Source of the DNA: Senegalimassilia faecalis
Lineage (GTDB): Bacteria > Actinomycetota > Coriobacteriia > Coriobacteriales > Eggerthellaceae
DNA: 64,000 bases
Direction: 5' to 3'
Assembly (NCBI RefSeq): GCF_004135645.1
Contig: NZ_SDPW01000001.1
Span: 2,666,001-2,730,000, forward strand
Below the pieces are notes generated by a model that was given only the letters and a program-made list of their open reading frames with translations, did no database searches and had not been told where the DNA came from. Position 1 is the stretch's first letter. The number at the start of each line of letters is the position of its first letter. Of the stretch, positions 50,362 to 64,000 are shown piece by piece. Position numbers and translations under genes: made by a program.

Positions 50362-51285
50362 CTATACGCCCTGCTCGTTTTGGTATTCGCGCACGTAATC
50401 GCGCAAAAGCTGCAGGTAGCGCTCGGCAATCGACGAAAGCGGCCGGTCGGCGCGCTTCACGTACCCCAGCTCCATGTGCTCGCTGCTTTCAAGCGGAATG
50501 GACACGATTTGGCTGCCGTTCAAATCCTCGGACAGGATGCCGCTTGAGATGGTGTACCCGTTCAGGCCAATGACCAGGTTGAACAGCGTGGCGCGATCGG
50601 TCACCACAATGCTTTTGTCCACCGCTTCGGCAATGTGCAACTCTTCGGCGAAGTACAGCGAATTGCGAACACCCTGGTCATAGCTCAGTCGCGGGTACGG
50701 CGCCAAGTCGGCAAGCGTCACGCTTGGGCGCGCCGCCAGCGGGTTGTCGCGGCTGACGAACACGTGCGGCGAGGCGCAAAACAGCGGCTCGAAATGCAGG
50801 TCGGCTGACTTCACGGCGTTCGTGATGACGCTGCCGTTGAAATCGCAGCGGTACAGCACGCCCAGCTCGCTGCGCTGCACGCGCACGTCGTCGATGATGC
50901 CGGCCGTGGACGTTTCACGCAGCGAAAACTCGTAGCGGTTCTGGTCGAATTCGCGCACCAGCGACACGAACGCGTTCACCACGAACGCGTAATGCTGCGT
51001 GGAGATGCCGAACACGCGTCGCGGCCGGTCCGTGCCCTTGTACTCGCTTTCCAAAAGCTCGGCCTGCTCAACCACCTGCCGCGCGCGCGACAAAAAGCGC
51101 ATGCCCTCCTCGGTGGGCACCACGCCGGTGCGCGACCGCGTGAAGATGGTGATGTCCATCTCGCGCTCCAGTTCGGATACGGCCTTCGACAAGCTGGGCT
51201 GCGCGATGAACAGCCGCTCGGCCGCCGCAGTCAGCGACTCCGACTCGGCAACCTGGATGACGTATTTCAATTGCTGCAGTTTCAT
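50362..51285 (-). CDS. LysR-family transcriptional regulator
   Basis: A 307-residue protein with the canonical N-terminal winged helix (MKLQQLKYVIQVAESESLTA, then AAERLFIAQPSLSKAVSELE) and a two-lobe effector domain (RRVFGISTQHYAFVVNAFVS, PLAARPSVTLADLAPYPRLS). It lies about 270 bases upstream of the MetE-like gene on the same strand; a dyad in the gap suggests it controls that gene, perhaps in response to a sulphur compound. Confidence 0.88.
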   Translation of the reverse strand: MKLQQLKYVIQVAESESLTAAAERLFIAQPSLSKAVSELEREMDITIFTRSRTGVVPTEEGMRFLSRARQVVEQAELLESEYKGTDRPRRVFGISTQHYAFVVNAFVSLVREFDQNRYEFSLRETSTAGIIDDVRVQRSELGVLYRCDFNGSVITNAVKSADLHFEPLFCASPHVFVSRDNPLAARPSVTLADLAPYPRLSYDQGVRNSLYFAEELHIAEAVDKSIVVTDRATLFNLVIGLNGYTISSGILSEDLNGSQIVSIPLESSEHMELGYVKRADRPLSSIAERYLQLLRDYVREYQNEQGV

Positions 51286-51381
51286 AGCCGCTATTCTACC
51301 AGCCGGCCCTGCTCCGGCAACTGCCCTTTCGGCACAAGAAACAGGATCGAAGCGGCCCGCCCGCGAACTCCGACGCCGCCC

Positions 51382-51756
51382 CTACAATAATGCGGATACG
51401 CCTGCGAACCCTGCGCCCGCCGCCCCAAGCGTCAACGCGTACGTGGCGGCAACGTAGGCTGCCGCCATGCCGCGCCGCCCTTCGCCCGCCAGGTCAACGG
51501 CCTCGCAGTTCATGGTGGAAAGCGTGGAGAACCCGCCAAGAAAACCCATGGTCAGCGCGGTATACGCCATCTGCCCCATGGCAAGGCACCCCGCAAGCGC
51601 CGCGCCGGCGATGGTACAGGAAACCAGGTTCACCAGCAGCGTTGACCACGGGAACGGCCCGGCGGCTTTCGGCTTCAAAAACGTCAGAGCCTTGTGTCGG
51701 CACAGCGCCCCGCAAGCACCGCCAAGCCCCACCAGCAGAAACGTCGTCAGGCTCAT
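51382..51756 (-). CDS. crcB: Fluoride channel FluC (CrcB), first of a pair
   Basis: A 124-residue four-helix membrane protein with the CrcB pattern: GGACGALCRHKALTF, PWSTLLVNLVSCTIAGAAL and MGFLGGFSTLSTMNCE (the TxxSTM region that lines the pore). FluC channels form antiparallel dimers and export fluoride. Its ATG overlaps the TGA of the next CrcB gene, so the two subunits are made together, presumably as a heterodimer. Confidence 0.9.
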   Translation of the reverse strand: MSLTTFLLVGLGGACGALCRHKALTFLKPKAAGPFPWSTLLVNLVSCTIAGAALAGCLAMGQMAYTALTMGFLGGFSTLSTMNCEAVDLAGEGRRGMAAAYVAATYALTLGAAGAGFAGVSALL

Positions 51757-52382
51757 CGTGCATCGCCTACGCTTTCCCCGCGCCCGCGCTCGGGTCCTCC
51801 GCTCCGCGTTCGGCCACCATCCCGCTTCGTCACCGAGGCCTCTGGCGCGTTCACCCCTACAGCGTCTTGTTTGCGGTCGTCAGAAAGACAGCGGGAATCG
51901 GCCCCGATTTCCGTCTCGCAGCAAGCATGGCGCCCCGGCGCTCCGCCCCTTTCGTGCCGCTTTGCAAGTTTGTCGGCAACCGCCTTTCCCGCCAGCGCGG
52001 CCCCGAACGTGGTGGCAACGGTGATTCCCAGATACGCGGCGAACATCCCATAGCGCCCGCTCTGCAAAAACGCCAAGTTCTCGGTCGAAAGCGCGGCGAT
52101 GGTGGTGAACGCGCCAATCAGTCCCACGCCCATCGACTTCACCAGCGGCGCGGGCAGCTTCGTGCGCCGCGCCACGTACTGGTTGATAATCTCAAGCGTG
52201 AAGCAGCCGAAGATGTTCACGGAAAGCGTGGCCACGGGAAACCCGCCGCCTGCTGGCAGCGCTGCTTCCAGCGCATAGCGCAGCGTTGCGCCCAAAAAGC
52301 CCATCAACAGCACCAGCGGCGTTAACGACCGCGGGCTGCGCAACGCGTGCTCCACGGAGTCTGCAATGCTCCCGTGCACCAT
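51753..52382 (-). CDS. crcB: Fluoride channel FluC (CrcB), second of a pair, with long tail
   Basis: A 209-residue protein from the ATG at 52382. The first 130 residues are a CrcB channel: LLMGFLGATLRYALEAALPA, FPVATLSVNIFGCFTLEII and GLIGAFTTIAALSTEN. The last 75 residues are hydrophilic and low-complexity (KRHERGGAPGRHACCE onward), which is unusual for this normally about 125-residue family. It precedes and overlaps the other subunit gene and follows telA by 29 bases, suggesting one operon. Confidence 0.88.
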   Translation of the reverse strand: MVHGSIADSVEHALRSPRSLTPLVLLMGFLGATLRYALEAALPAGGGFPVATLSVNIFGCFTLEIINQYVARRTKLPAPLVKSMGVGLIGAFTTIAALSTENLAFLQSGRYGMFAAYLGITVATTFGAALAGKAVADKLAKRHERGGAPGRHACCETEIGADSRCLSDDRKQDAVGVNAPEASVTKRDGGRTRSGGPERGRGESVGDAR

Positions 52383-52411
52383 GCCTTCTTCCGGTCGAAA
52401 TGACAACGACG

Positions 52412-53578
52412 CTACACGCGAGGAATCTCCAGCATCTTCTGCTTCAGGTCGGCTTCCATGCGGCGCATCTCGGCCTCGGCCTCGGCGCGCTTCTGGCGGC
52501 CTTCCGCCTGAATCTGCATAACCTCGTCGAACGTCTTGATAAGCGTCTCGTTCGTGTTCTTCAGGGTTTCGATGTCCACGATGCCGCGCTCGGATTCGCG
52601 CGCGATGTCCACGGTGGAGGTGTGCAGCATCTCGGCATTCTTCTTCAGCAGGTCGTTCGTCATGTTCGTGACGGCGTTCTGCGCGCGAGCGGCCTCGGCG
52701 GAGTTCGCGATGCCCAGCGCCAGCACCATCTGGCTTTTCCATAGCGGGATGGTGTTCACGATGGTGGTCTGGATTTTCTCCACCAGCACGATCTCGTTGT
52801 TCTGCACCAGGCGGATTTGCGGGGCGGTTTGCATGGCGATGGTGCGCGTCAGGTCCAAATCGCCTAGCTTTTTCTCGAAGCGCGTGCACATGGCCTCAAG
52901 GTCTTGCGCGGCCTGCGCGTCTTCGGCGCGCCCGGATATGCGCGCTTGCTCCGTCAGTTTCGCCAGGTCACCGCTGCGAACCTCGGCAAGCTTCTTCTTG
53001 CCGGCCAGCAGGTACATGGTCAGCTCTTTGAAGTACGTCAGGTTCAGCTCGTACATCTTGTCAAGCGTGGCGGCGTCCTTCATCAGCGTCATCTGATGGC
53101 CCTTCAGCGCCTCGACGATCTTGTTGACGTTCGCTTCGGCCTTGTCGTAGCGCGTGCGCAGCGCGTCTACTTTGCTGGCGCCCTTCTTGAAGAAGCCGAA
53201 CAGGCCCTTCTCCTCGGTGGCGTCGAAGCTGCGCAGCTCGGTGACCACGTCGGTGATAAGCCCGCCCACTTCGCCAAGGTCTTTCGTGCGCACGCCCGAA
53301 AGCGCCGTTTCCGAGAAATCGGCCATTTTCTTCTGCGCGCCCGCGCCGTATTGCAGCACCATGGCGGAGTCGCGCACGTCGATTTGCTGGGCGAACGAGT
53401 CGACCATCTGCTTTTCCTCGTCGGTCAGCATGCTGTCGTCAAGCTGCGACGTTGCCTGCTCGGGGGCGGACGGGACGGTGGCGGCGGGCTGCGCAACCAG
53501 CTCGGGCACCGGCGCGTCGTCAAGCGAAGGCGTCAAGGTGAGCTGGGGTTTTACTTGCTGGTCGTTGGCGTTTGTCAT
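52412..53578 (-). CDS. TelA-family toxic-anion resistance protein
   Basis: A 388-residue protein, ATG behind AAAGGAAG. Mostly long helices with the TelA/KlaA features: FGFFKKGASKVDALRTRYDK, LDKMYELNLTYFKELTMYLL, then TAPQIRLVQNNEIVLVEKIQ, NTIPLWKSQMVLALG and a coiled-coil end. Members are cytoplasmic and linked to tellurite or lantibiotic tolerance. It is found next to an xpaC-type gene as in many Gram-positive genomes, and that gene lies directly upstream here. Confidence 0.9.
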   Translation of the reverse strand: MTNANDQQVKPQLTLTPSLDDAPVPELVAQPAATVPSAPEQATSQLDDSMLTDEEKQMVDSFAQQIDVRDSAMVLQYGAGAQKKMADFSETALSGVRTKDLGEVGGLITDVVTELRSFDATEEKGLFGFFKKGASKVDALRTRYDKAEANVNKIVEALKGHQMTLMKDAATLDKMYELNLTYFKELTMYLLAGKKKLAEVRSGDLAKLTEQARISGRAEDAQAAQDLEAMCTRFEKKLGDLDLTRTIAMQTAPQIRLVQNNEIVLVEKIQTTIVNTIPLWKSQMVLALGIANSAEAARAQNAVTNMTNDLLKKNAEMLHTSTVDIARESERGIVDIETLKNTNETLIKTFDEVMQIQAEGRQKRAEAEAEMRRMEADLKQKMLEIPRV

Positions 53579-53881
53579 AGCGCTTCCTTTCGTCGTGACT
53601 CCATCGTGATCGGTGTCTCGTTTTGAATCATCATTTCATCGGCGAAGCCGATGTCGTTACCGTTCATGCTTCGGTCCCTCTCGACTGTTCAAGCTCCTCA
53701 TCAAGCCGATGCGTCCCAAGCAGGCTTGGAATCCGAATTCTCATCCCGCGGTTCAAGCCAGAAACCCGAATCGTAAAGCCCAAGGTCATGCACGCTGCGA
53801 CGAGCAGCCGATTCCGCAGGCGAGGCAGAGTTTCGCAACGCTTCAAACCTCACGCAACATCAAACGCTGCCGTCCTGGCGT

Positions 53882-55039
53882 TCAGCTGCGTTTGGCGCTA
53901 TCGAACGGCCCGTCCACCAGGCCTTCTTGCGCCAGCACGGTGTGCAGCACCGAAATGTCGGACGACACGTCTATGGCCATGTCGCGGAACAGCGAGTCAA
54001 GCAGCTTCTCGAACGCGGTGTTCAGGCTGCCAAGAGCCCCTTCGATCTCGCGTTTGGACTGCTGGATGCTGCTACTTTGGATAGGCTGCCCGTCAAGCTC
54101 GCGGTACGCGTCAAGCAGCTTCACCGTTGTGGGCAGATAGTAGTCCATCAGGCGGTCTAGGTCGTCGATGACCTCGGGATTTTCGGCGGCGCAATCCAAA
54201 ATGGCGCGAACAACGTGCTCAATCTGGTCAAGCGTGCGCGAAACGTCTTCGCCGGGGATGACCTGGTTGCTCTCGCGAATCTGCGCGATGAACCCTTCGC
54301 CGCGCTCGAGAATCTGGCGCTGCTGCGCCGTGGGCTCGGCTTTCGGCTCCGCCGCGCGGGCCGATTCCGCCAAGTCGCGTTGATGCTGCTGGCGCAGCGC
54401 CTCGGCGCGTTGGCTTTCGTACTGCTGGTAAGCGCCCGGCGTCATAAGCAGCATGGTTTCGCTATTGTCAAGCGCCGCTTGCCTGAACAGGCCTTTCGCC
54501 AGCATCTTCTTCACGTTCTTGCGCACGTTGTCCGCCGTGTCGGCGCATGCCGCGGCCAGCTCTTCGATACTGCAGCGGTCGCGCAGGCCGATGACGTCGC
54601 GATATCGCTCGAAGCGCTTCGCCAGCTGCAGCTTGCGCCCGCCCACGGCGGCCATGACGGCGCAGGCGGCGCCCGCAACCAGCGACGTGGCCGCGGCGCC
54701 CCAGTTCACCAGCAGCAGCAACCCGCCGCACGCAAGCAGTGGAACGGCCAGCGCGCAGCCCGTTGCCGTCAGCGCCACGCCCGCCCCGCGCTCCGACGAG
54801 GGCTTGGCGTACAGGGCATTCATCTGCTCTTCCTGACGTTTGCGCTGTTGAATGGCTGCGTACTGCTCCTGGCCGCGGCGAAACCCGTCGGATGCCTGCG
54901 CGATGCCTTTCCCGATGCTTTGCGCGGCAACGTCGATGCTGCGTTCGATGGAGGACTGCAGGTTGCTGAAATCCTTCGAGTTCACGGCGTTTTGCACCGC
55001 GTTGGCAATTTGGTCTGCAATGTTGTTTGAGGAAGCCAT
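53882..55039 (-). CDS. XpaC-type (5-bromo-4-chloroindolyl phosphate hydrolysis) protein
   Basis: A 385-residue protein, ATG behind GGAGAGG. The N-terminal 70 residues are helical and polar. Two hydrophobic helices (LTATGCALAVPLLACGGLLL, WGAAATSLVAGAACAVMAAV) anchor it in the membrane. The C-terminal half is the XpaC domain (LDQIEHVVRAILDCAAENPE, DDLDRLMDYYLPTTVKLLDA). It partners telA, which follows about 300 bases downstream on the same strand. The molecular function of the pair is not established. Confidence 0.85.
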   Translation of the reverse strand: MASSNNIADQIANAVQNAVNSKDFSNLQSSIERSIDVAAQSIGKGIAQASDGFRRGQEQYAAIQQRKRQEEQMNALYAKPSSERGAGVALTATGCALAVPLLACGGLLLLVNWGAAATSLVAGAACAVMAAVGGRKLQLAKRFERYRDVIGLRDRCSIEELAAACADTADNVRKNVKKMLAKGLFRQAALDNSETMLLMTPGAYQQYESQRAEALRQQHQRDLAESARAAEPKAEPTAQQRQILERGEGFIAQIRESNQVIPGEDVSRTLDQIEHVVRAILDCAAENPEVIDDLDRLMDYYLPTTVKLLDAYRELDGQPIQSSSIQQSKREIEGALGSLNTAFEKLLDSLFRDMAIDVSSDISVLHTVLAQEGLVDGPFDSAKRS

Positions 55040-55311
55040 GGTCGCCTCTCCGGCAAGCGCTGCGCTTGGCCGAGCTGGAAATCCGTTTCTGCGATTTTAC
55101 CGCAATCGGCAAGGCACGCCTATCGAACAGGCTGCGGTGATATGCCGCGCGTTTCGTATCAATATGGAAACGGTTTGCCCGCAGCTTGCCACGTAAACGA
55201 AAGCGCGCCCGTTCGCGATGTCCAGCTGGAACCGCGAACAGCCGCGCAAAGCGAAAACGCGCTCGTCTGCGGTGCCCACCCGGGACTGCAAGTGGCAGCG
55301 TAAACAACAAA

Positions 55312-55351
55312 GCGGTCGATCGCTATTCCAACCAGAACCGCGATCGACCGC
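55312..55351 (-). terminator. Terminator of small membrane-protein gene
   Basis: GCGGTCGATCGC (55312-55323) pairs exactly with 55340-55351, and on the minus strand it is followed by TTTGTTGTTT. Confidence 0.65.
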
Positions 55352-55392
55352 ATCTACACCTATATAAAGACTACCTACTTGCTTTCACGAGA

Positions 55393-55701
55393 CTACAACG
55401 AAAGGGAAGAAGCAGCTTTCACAGCAACTTCGCGTTTCGTCTCGCCCTTCACCGGACGCAAGCGCGTGCCCATCGGACGCGACAGCCGCTTGATAATGAA
55501 GCGAATCGCAGCATATAAAGGATAGGCAACCACAGCGAAATCCACCAGGAAGTTCGACACCGCCTGCAAGCCGCCCGCAAACGTGCCGGCCTCAAGCGGC
55601 CCGGCAGGCGACCCCGCGGCAATCCACAGCGCGTAACTGACCAGCATAAGCACCGTGTACGATGCCATGTACCACGCAAAATGCATCTGCAAACGTCTCA
55701 T
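55393..55701 (-). CDS. Small membrane protein
   Basis: A 102-residue protein starting MRRLQMHFAWYMASYTVLML behind GAAGGGG (the open frame to 55971 has no support). Two hydrophobic helices (AWYMASYTVLMLVSYALWI and VSNFLVDFAVVAYPLYAAI) are followed by a basic tail (RRLSRPMG-like, then KGETKREVAVKAA). Resembles small 2TM-domain proteins of unknown function. Confidence 0.6.
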   Translation of the reverse strand: MRRLQMHFAWYMASYTVLMLVSYALWIAAGSPAGPLEAGTFAGGLQAVSNFLVDFAVVAYPLYAAIRFIIKRLSRPMGTRLRPVKGETKREVAVKAASSLSL

Positions 55702-56014
55702 GCCAACCCCTTCCAACGCACCTTCGCGCTTCGCAAACTCGCCAAACGGCCCCGAGCGAAACGCCTCTTCATGCTCACGTTCAATGTAATACCCCAATGT
55801 AAAAACCGCGTACGGCGCGCGTAAGAAAAGAGGTTCAAGTGTGCTAGTAACGCAGGTGCGCGCTTTCGATCGGAAGCGGAGGCGCGCGCAAGACCGAGCG
55901 TGACGGCGGGCGCGCGCAGCCCGAGGCGCTCCTCTGTAGGCATGAAGCCAGCATCCCGCCCTAAAACCCAAATATGTAGGAAACGTGGAGAAACCGCCCA
56001 GCAGAAAATAGTCC
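55702..56014. other. Region upstream of rRNA promoter
   Basis: About 310 bases between the small membrane-protein gene and the rRNA promoter. No gene was recognised. Confidence 0.45.
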
Positions 56015-56043
56015 TTGCATCGGGGCGGGGAGGCGCGTATTAT
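56015..56043 (+). promoter_or_regulatory. rRNA operon promoter
   Basis: TTGCAT (56015-56020), exact 17-base GC-rich spacer, TATTAT (56038-56043), about 230 bases before the 16S gene. The leader contains several small hairpins expected for rRNA processing and antitermination. Confidence 0.7.
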
Positions 56044-56274
56044 TCAATCTTGCGCCAAGCGCGAAAGCGCGAAGGCCGAAAGCCGCGGGGGCGACCCCGC
56101 AGGCGGGAACCTTGAGAACCGGATACTGGACAAGAGACGATCACAATAGCCAGTGAAGCCAGCGCAGGCAGGGCCTACCTACTTTGAGCCCGCCTGCCCC
56201 GGATTTACAATTTCTTTTAAAGTTTTTCTTTTTATGCCAAAGATCGCGGGGACGGGAGACCGGCCCCGCTCTTC

Positions 56275-61044
<4,770 letters not shown>

Positions 61045-61176
61045 CTTCGCATCCTCGTAAGGGATTTTGCGAGGCGTCGATGTGCGGGCAGCTTCCTTCG
61101 CTGCACGGCCGCCAGGGTCGCCCCGGAAGGGGACCCGGGCAGGCTCATATCCATGAGCCGCGGGGGAGCGCCCCCC

Positions 61177-61294
<118 letters not shown>

Positions 61295-61337
61295 GGAGGG
61301 CGCTTTTCTATTGCGCGAGCGGCCGCGGAGGCCGGCA

Positions 61338-61384
61338 GGGCCCGCGGGGGGATCGTCTCCCCCGCGGGCCCTTCTTGCGTTTTA
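61338..61384 (+). terminator. rRNA operon terminator
   Basis: GGGCCCGCGGGGG pairs with CCCCCGCGGGCCC around a short loop, followed by TTCTTGCGTTTT. Confidence 0.8.
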
Positions 61385-61607
61385 GGGCGTCTATGAGCGG
61401 GTCCCCTTCCGCGCTCTGGGGCCTGCTGCGCGCGGCCTATTCTGCGTTCCGGGGGCGCCTTCTCTTGCGCGCGGGTCTCTTCTGCGTTCTGGGGGATAAT
61501 GAATGGCTATGAGTCGGCTTTTGCCCTTACCAGTCCTTGATTCTTTGGGGTTTGATTGCTTTCTGTGATAGGCTTTATAGCGTTGACGGTCTGAACAGGG
61601 GGTTGTA

Positions 61608-62225
61608 GTGCCTAAGCCTCATATTCCTTTGGATGAATTGAACTTGCAGGTGAGGGGTTGTCGGCGGTGCCCTCTTGCTGATGGGCGCACGCAAACGGTT
61701 TTCGGCACGGGAAACCCCCATGCCCGGGTGTTGTTCGTTGGCGAAGCTCCTGGGAAAAATGAGGACTTGCAGGGCGAGCCTTTTGTGGGGGCTGCCGGGC
61801 ATTATTTAAATGAACTGCTGGGAGTTGCTGGCTTGCGTCGCGAGGACGTGTTCATCGCGAACGTGTTGAAGTGTCGGCCGCCTTCGAATCGCGACCCTCG
61901 TCCTGAGGAGATTGAGGCGTGTACGCCGTTTTTGCGTGAGCAGACGCGAACCATTGATCCCGAGGTCATCGTGACGCTGGGGAAATTCTCAACGCAGTTT
62001 ATCTTGAAGACGCAGATGGGCATCTCGCGCTTGCATGGGCATGCCTATAAGGCGGGCAAGTTTTTGGTGTTTCCGATATTTCATCCTGCTGCTGCTTTGT
62101 ATGACGGTGCTAAGCGTGAGGCATTAGAGAATGATTTCGTTACGCTGAAGGAAGTGCTGCAGATGCTTGATGCGGAAAAGATGAAGGCCGCTCAGCAAGG
62201 TGATGGTGCTGCGTCTGCTAGCTAA
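61608..62225 (+). CDS. Uracil-DNA glycosylase, family 4 (Fe-S)
   Basis: A 205-residue protein from a GTG after AGGGGG. The family-4 features are clear: GEAPGKNEDLQGEPFVGAAG (the catalytic loop with Glu) and HPAAALYDGAKR (second loop). Four Cys suit a [4Fe-4S] cluster: CRRCPL, NVLKCRPPSNRDP and EACTPFL. It removes uracil from DNA in base-excision repair. It ends with a short acidic, Ala-rich tail and is followed by folC. Confidence 0.93.
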   Translation: MPKPHIPLDELNLQVRGCRRCPLADGRTQTVFGTGNPHARVLFVGEAPGKNEDLQGEPFVGAAGHYLNELLGVAGLRREDVFIANVLKCRPPSNRDPRPEEIEACTPFLREQTRTIDPEVIVTLGKFSTQFILKTQMGISRLHGHAYKAGKFLVFPIFHPAAALYDGAKREALENDFVTLKEVLQMLDAEKMKAAQQGDGAASAS

Positions 62226-62331
62226 CAGCGTTCGCTCTTAGCGTCATGTCCCTTTTGCTGTGGGCATTCTGCTGCTTTTTCTGACTATTCGCATGCTTGC
62301 GTAACGCTTGTTGTAGAACTGCTTACGCGTA

Positions 62332-63756
62332 ATGATTGCGTTGTGTGACGCTCACTTAATAGATTGCGGGTTACTGGTGATTTCTGACTCATTTGAAGCG
62401 GGGGATTTCGATCCCATTGCGTATATCAACACTCCCTATTGGCAAGCCTCTCGGCTGGGGCTTGACCGTATTCGAGAGCTTCTTGAGCGTTTGGGGCGCC
62501 CGCAGGATTCGCTTCGGTTCGTGCACGTTGCGGGCACGAATGGGAAGGGCAGCACGTGTTCGTATATTGCGAGCATACTGCAAGCTGCTGGCTATACCAC
62601 GGGCTTGTTTACCAGTCCCTTTATCGAACGATTTGAAGAGCGCATTCGCGTGAATGGGCTCGATATCAGCTACGAGGCGCTTACGCGCGTCACGCTTGAG
62701 GTTCGCAAGCATGCTGAGGCGATGGCTGCTGAATGCGACGACCATCCCACAGAGTTCGAGCTGATGACGGCTGTCGCGCTGCAATATTTTGCGGAAAGCA
62801 AGTGCGACATCGTGGTGCTTGAGGTTGGCCTTGGCGGTCGTTTGGACTCTACGAACGTGATTGATGTGCCCGAGGTTGCGGTTATTGCGCGTATTGGGCT
62901 TGATCATACGAACTTGCTGGGCAACACCACGGCCGAGATTGCGGGCGAGAAAGCGGGCATCATCAAGCCTGGTTGCGCGGTGGTGTCTTGGCCTCAAGAT
63001 GCTGAAGCGATGGCGGTGGTTGATGAGGCTGTGCGAGGTTGCGGCGGTACTGTTTCCTGCCCTGAGTTCTCTTCCTTGAGCGTTGGCGAAATAGTTCATG
63101 TTGAGGAAGCTGATGCTGCGGCTGGCCAACCATCGGTGCTTCGCTTCTTTACGTATAAAGGTGTTGCGTATACGACGTCGCTTCTGGGGAGCTACCAGCC
63201 GAAAAATGCCGCGCTTGCCCTTGAGGCGGTGTTTGCGCTTCGTTCACGTGGGTGGAATATTTCCGATGACGCTGTGCGTTCTGGTGTTGCCGCTGCCAGG
63301 TGGGCGGGCCGGTTCGAGGTGCTGCCGCGTGTGAGCGGGCGGCCGTTGATTGTGGTTGATGGCGGTCACAACCCCCAGGGAGCTCAGGCGCTTGCCGATT
63401 CTTTGGCGGATGTTTTCCCTGGCAAGAAAGTCGTTTTGTTTTCAGGCGTTATGGCTGATAAGAACCATGCGGCAATGCTTGCAACCGTACTGCCGTATGC
63501 CTGTGCGTTTGTGGCGGTGACGCCTGACAACCCTCGCGCATTGCCGGCACCGGAATATGCCGCCGAGGCGAAACGTGTTGTGGCTGACCTGGCCGACGGA
63601 GCGGAGCTGCCGGTGTATGCGGCGTGTGATTACGATGACGGTGCCAAGCGAGCTGGCGAATATGCTGGCACTGATGGCATTATCTGTGCTTTTGGCAGCC
63701 TGTACAGCATTCACCAGACGAAAGAGGCGTTTCGGGCTGCGGGTCTGATTGAGTAG
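62332..63756 (+). CDS. folC: Folylpolyglutamate/dihydrofolate synthase FolC
   Basis: Up to 474 residues; the start may instead be the GTG near 62377 (VISDSFEAGDF). The P-loop is HVAGTNGKGSTCSYI, followed by the omega-loop region (GLFTSPFIERFEERIRVNG), VGLGGRLDSTN, LDHTNLLGNTTAEIAGEKAG (written as two motifs LDHTNLLG and AGEKAGIIK) and the C-terminal Rossmann-like domain (VVDGGHNPQGAQALADSL). It adds glutamate to dihydropteroate and folates in the cytoplasm. Length and motifs are normal. Confidence 0.93.
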   Translation: MIALCDAHLIDCGLLVISDSFEAGDFDPIAYINTPYWQASRLGLDRIRELLERLGRPQDSLRFVHVAGTNGKGSTCSYIASILQAAGYTTGLFTSPFIERFEERIRVNGLDISYEALTRVTLEVRKHAEAMAAECDDHPTEFELMTAVALQYFAESKCDIVVLEVGLGGRLDSTNVIDVPEVAVIARIGLDHTNLLGNTTAEIAGEKAGIIKPGCAVVSWPQDAEAMAVVDEAVRGCGGTVSCPEFSSLSVGEIVHVEEADAAAGQPSVLRFFTYKGVAYTTSLLGSYQPKNAALALEAVFALRSRGWNISDDAVRSGVAAARWAGRFEVLPRVSGRPLIVVDGGHNPQGAQALADSLADVFPGKKVVLFSGVMADKNHAAMLATVLPYACAFVAVTPDNPRALPAPEYAAEAKRVVADLADGAELPVYAACDYDDGAKRAGEYAGTDGIICAFGSLYSIHQTKEAFRAAGLIE

Positions 63757-63931
63757 CTCCGAGTCGCGCTGCGGTTTTGATTGCGCAGCTGTGTGTTGTT
63801 GGTGGTTGAAGGCTGCACGCCCAAACGCGCGATGGCTTGATGCAGCGACAAGCGGATGTGCGCGTTTCGGGTTTGGACGGCTGATATCAGTGCCGTGTCA
63901 ATCGCTAGAGAGCTTTACGCTTGCTGAATAG

Positions 63932-63972
63932 AAAGAAGCCGTTCAGACATCTATCCGGACGGCTTCTTTGTT
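63932..63972 (+). terminator. Terminator downstream of folC
   Basis: AAAGAAGCCGT (63932-63942) pairs exactly with 63959-63969, followed by GTTGG. About 175 bases after folC. Confidence 0.65.
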
Positions 63973-64000
63973 GGTGCTTTGTTTTGCGACTTACAGGTTG

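Overview
The window comes from a high-GC actinomycete-like genome. A complete rRNA operon (16S about 56275-57788, 23S about 58083-61044, 5S about 61177-61294) has a 16S sequence of the Coriobacteriia/Eggerthellaceae type. The gene content (EamA and MFS transporters, three-domain RidA protein, molybdenum-hydroxylase genes) fits an anaerobic gut Eggerthellaceae member. I cannot name the genus.

Positions 1-34482 form a large accessory island. It is a patchwork of defence-type genes, toxin-antitoxin pairs, insertion sequences and gene debris, in which genes of lower GC alternate with high-GC mobile elements. Main parts: a lone hypothetical cut by the window start; an AlbA-type ATP-binding/DNA-binding regulator; two identical 2290-bp IS21-family elements in inverted orientation (5494-7783 and 29564-31853), each with a 5-bp target duplication and each splitting the second gene of a TA-like operon; an Abi_C-type protein and a coiled-coil hypothetical (9518-11914); a tightly overlapping three-gene operon of an unknown protein, a Clp-type AAA+ ATPase and a HEPN-like protein (12196-14839), the best candidate here for an undescribed defence system; a broken Abi_2 gene; AbiE modules that are intact (22369-23884), split (28945-32989) and fragmentary (18363-19124); an HNH protein; a protein made of three tandem putative DNA-binding repeats; and a complete IS110 element. 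Truncated sugar-transferase fragments and several families of near-perfect palindromes mark rearrangement junctions.

Positions 34483-38147 hold a decaying molybdenum hydroxylase (xanthine-dehydrogenase type) operon. Its FAD subunit is cut by an IS remnant and its Fe-S subunit is intact. The large subunit has two apparent in-frame deletions and a nonsense codon, yqeC has a frameshift in a C6 tract, and yqeB has an internal deletion. A ModA-like lipoprotein fragment, cut by an IS3-family element, lies at 42143-42368.

From about 38200 to the end the window looks like stable chromosome. It holds a TetR regulator, a DUF5692-type membrane protein, the three-domain RidA protein, TrmO, a DMT exporter, an MFS exporter, a MetE-like protein with a neighbouring LysR regulator, a FluC pair, TelA and XpaC, then the rRNA operon, a family-4 uracil-DNA glycosylase and FolC. 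The contrast between the two halves, with IS-linked junctions between them, suggests repeated insertion followed by deletion at one plastic locus.
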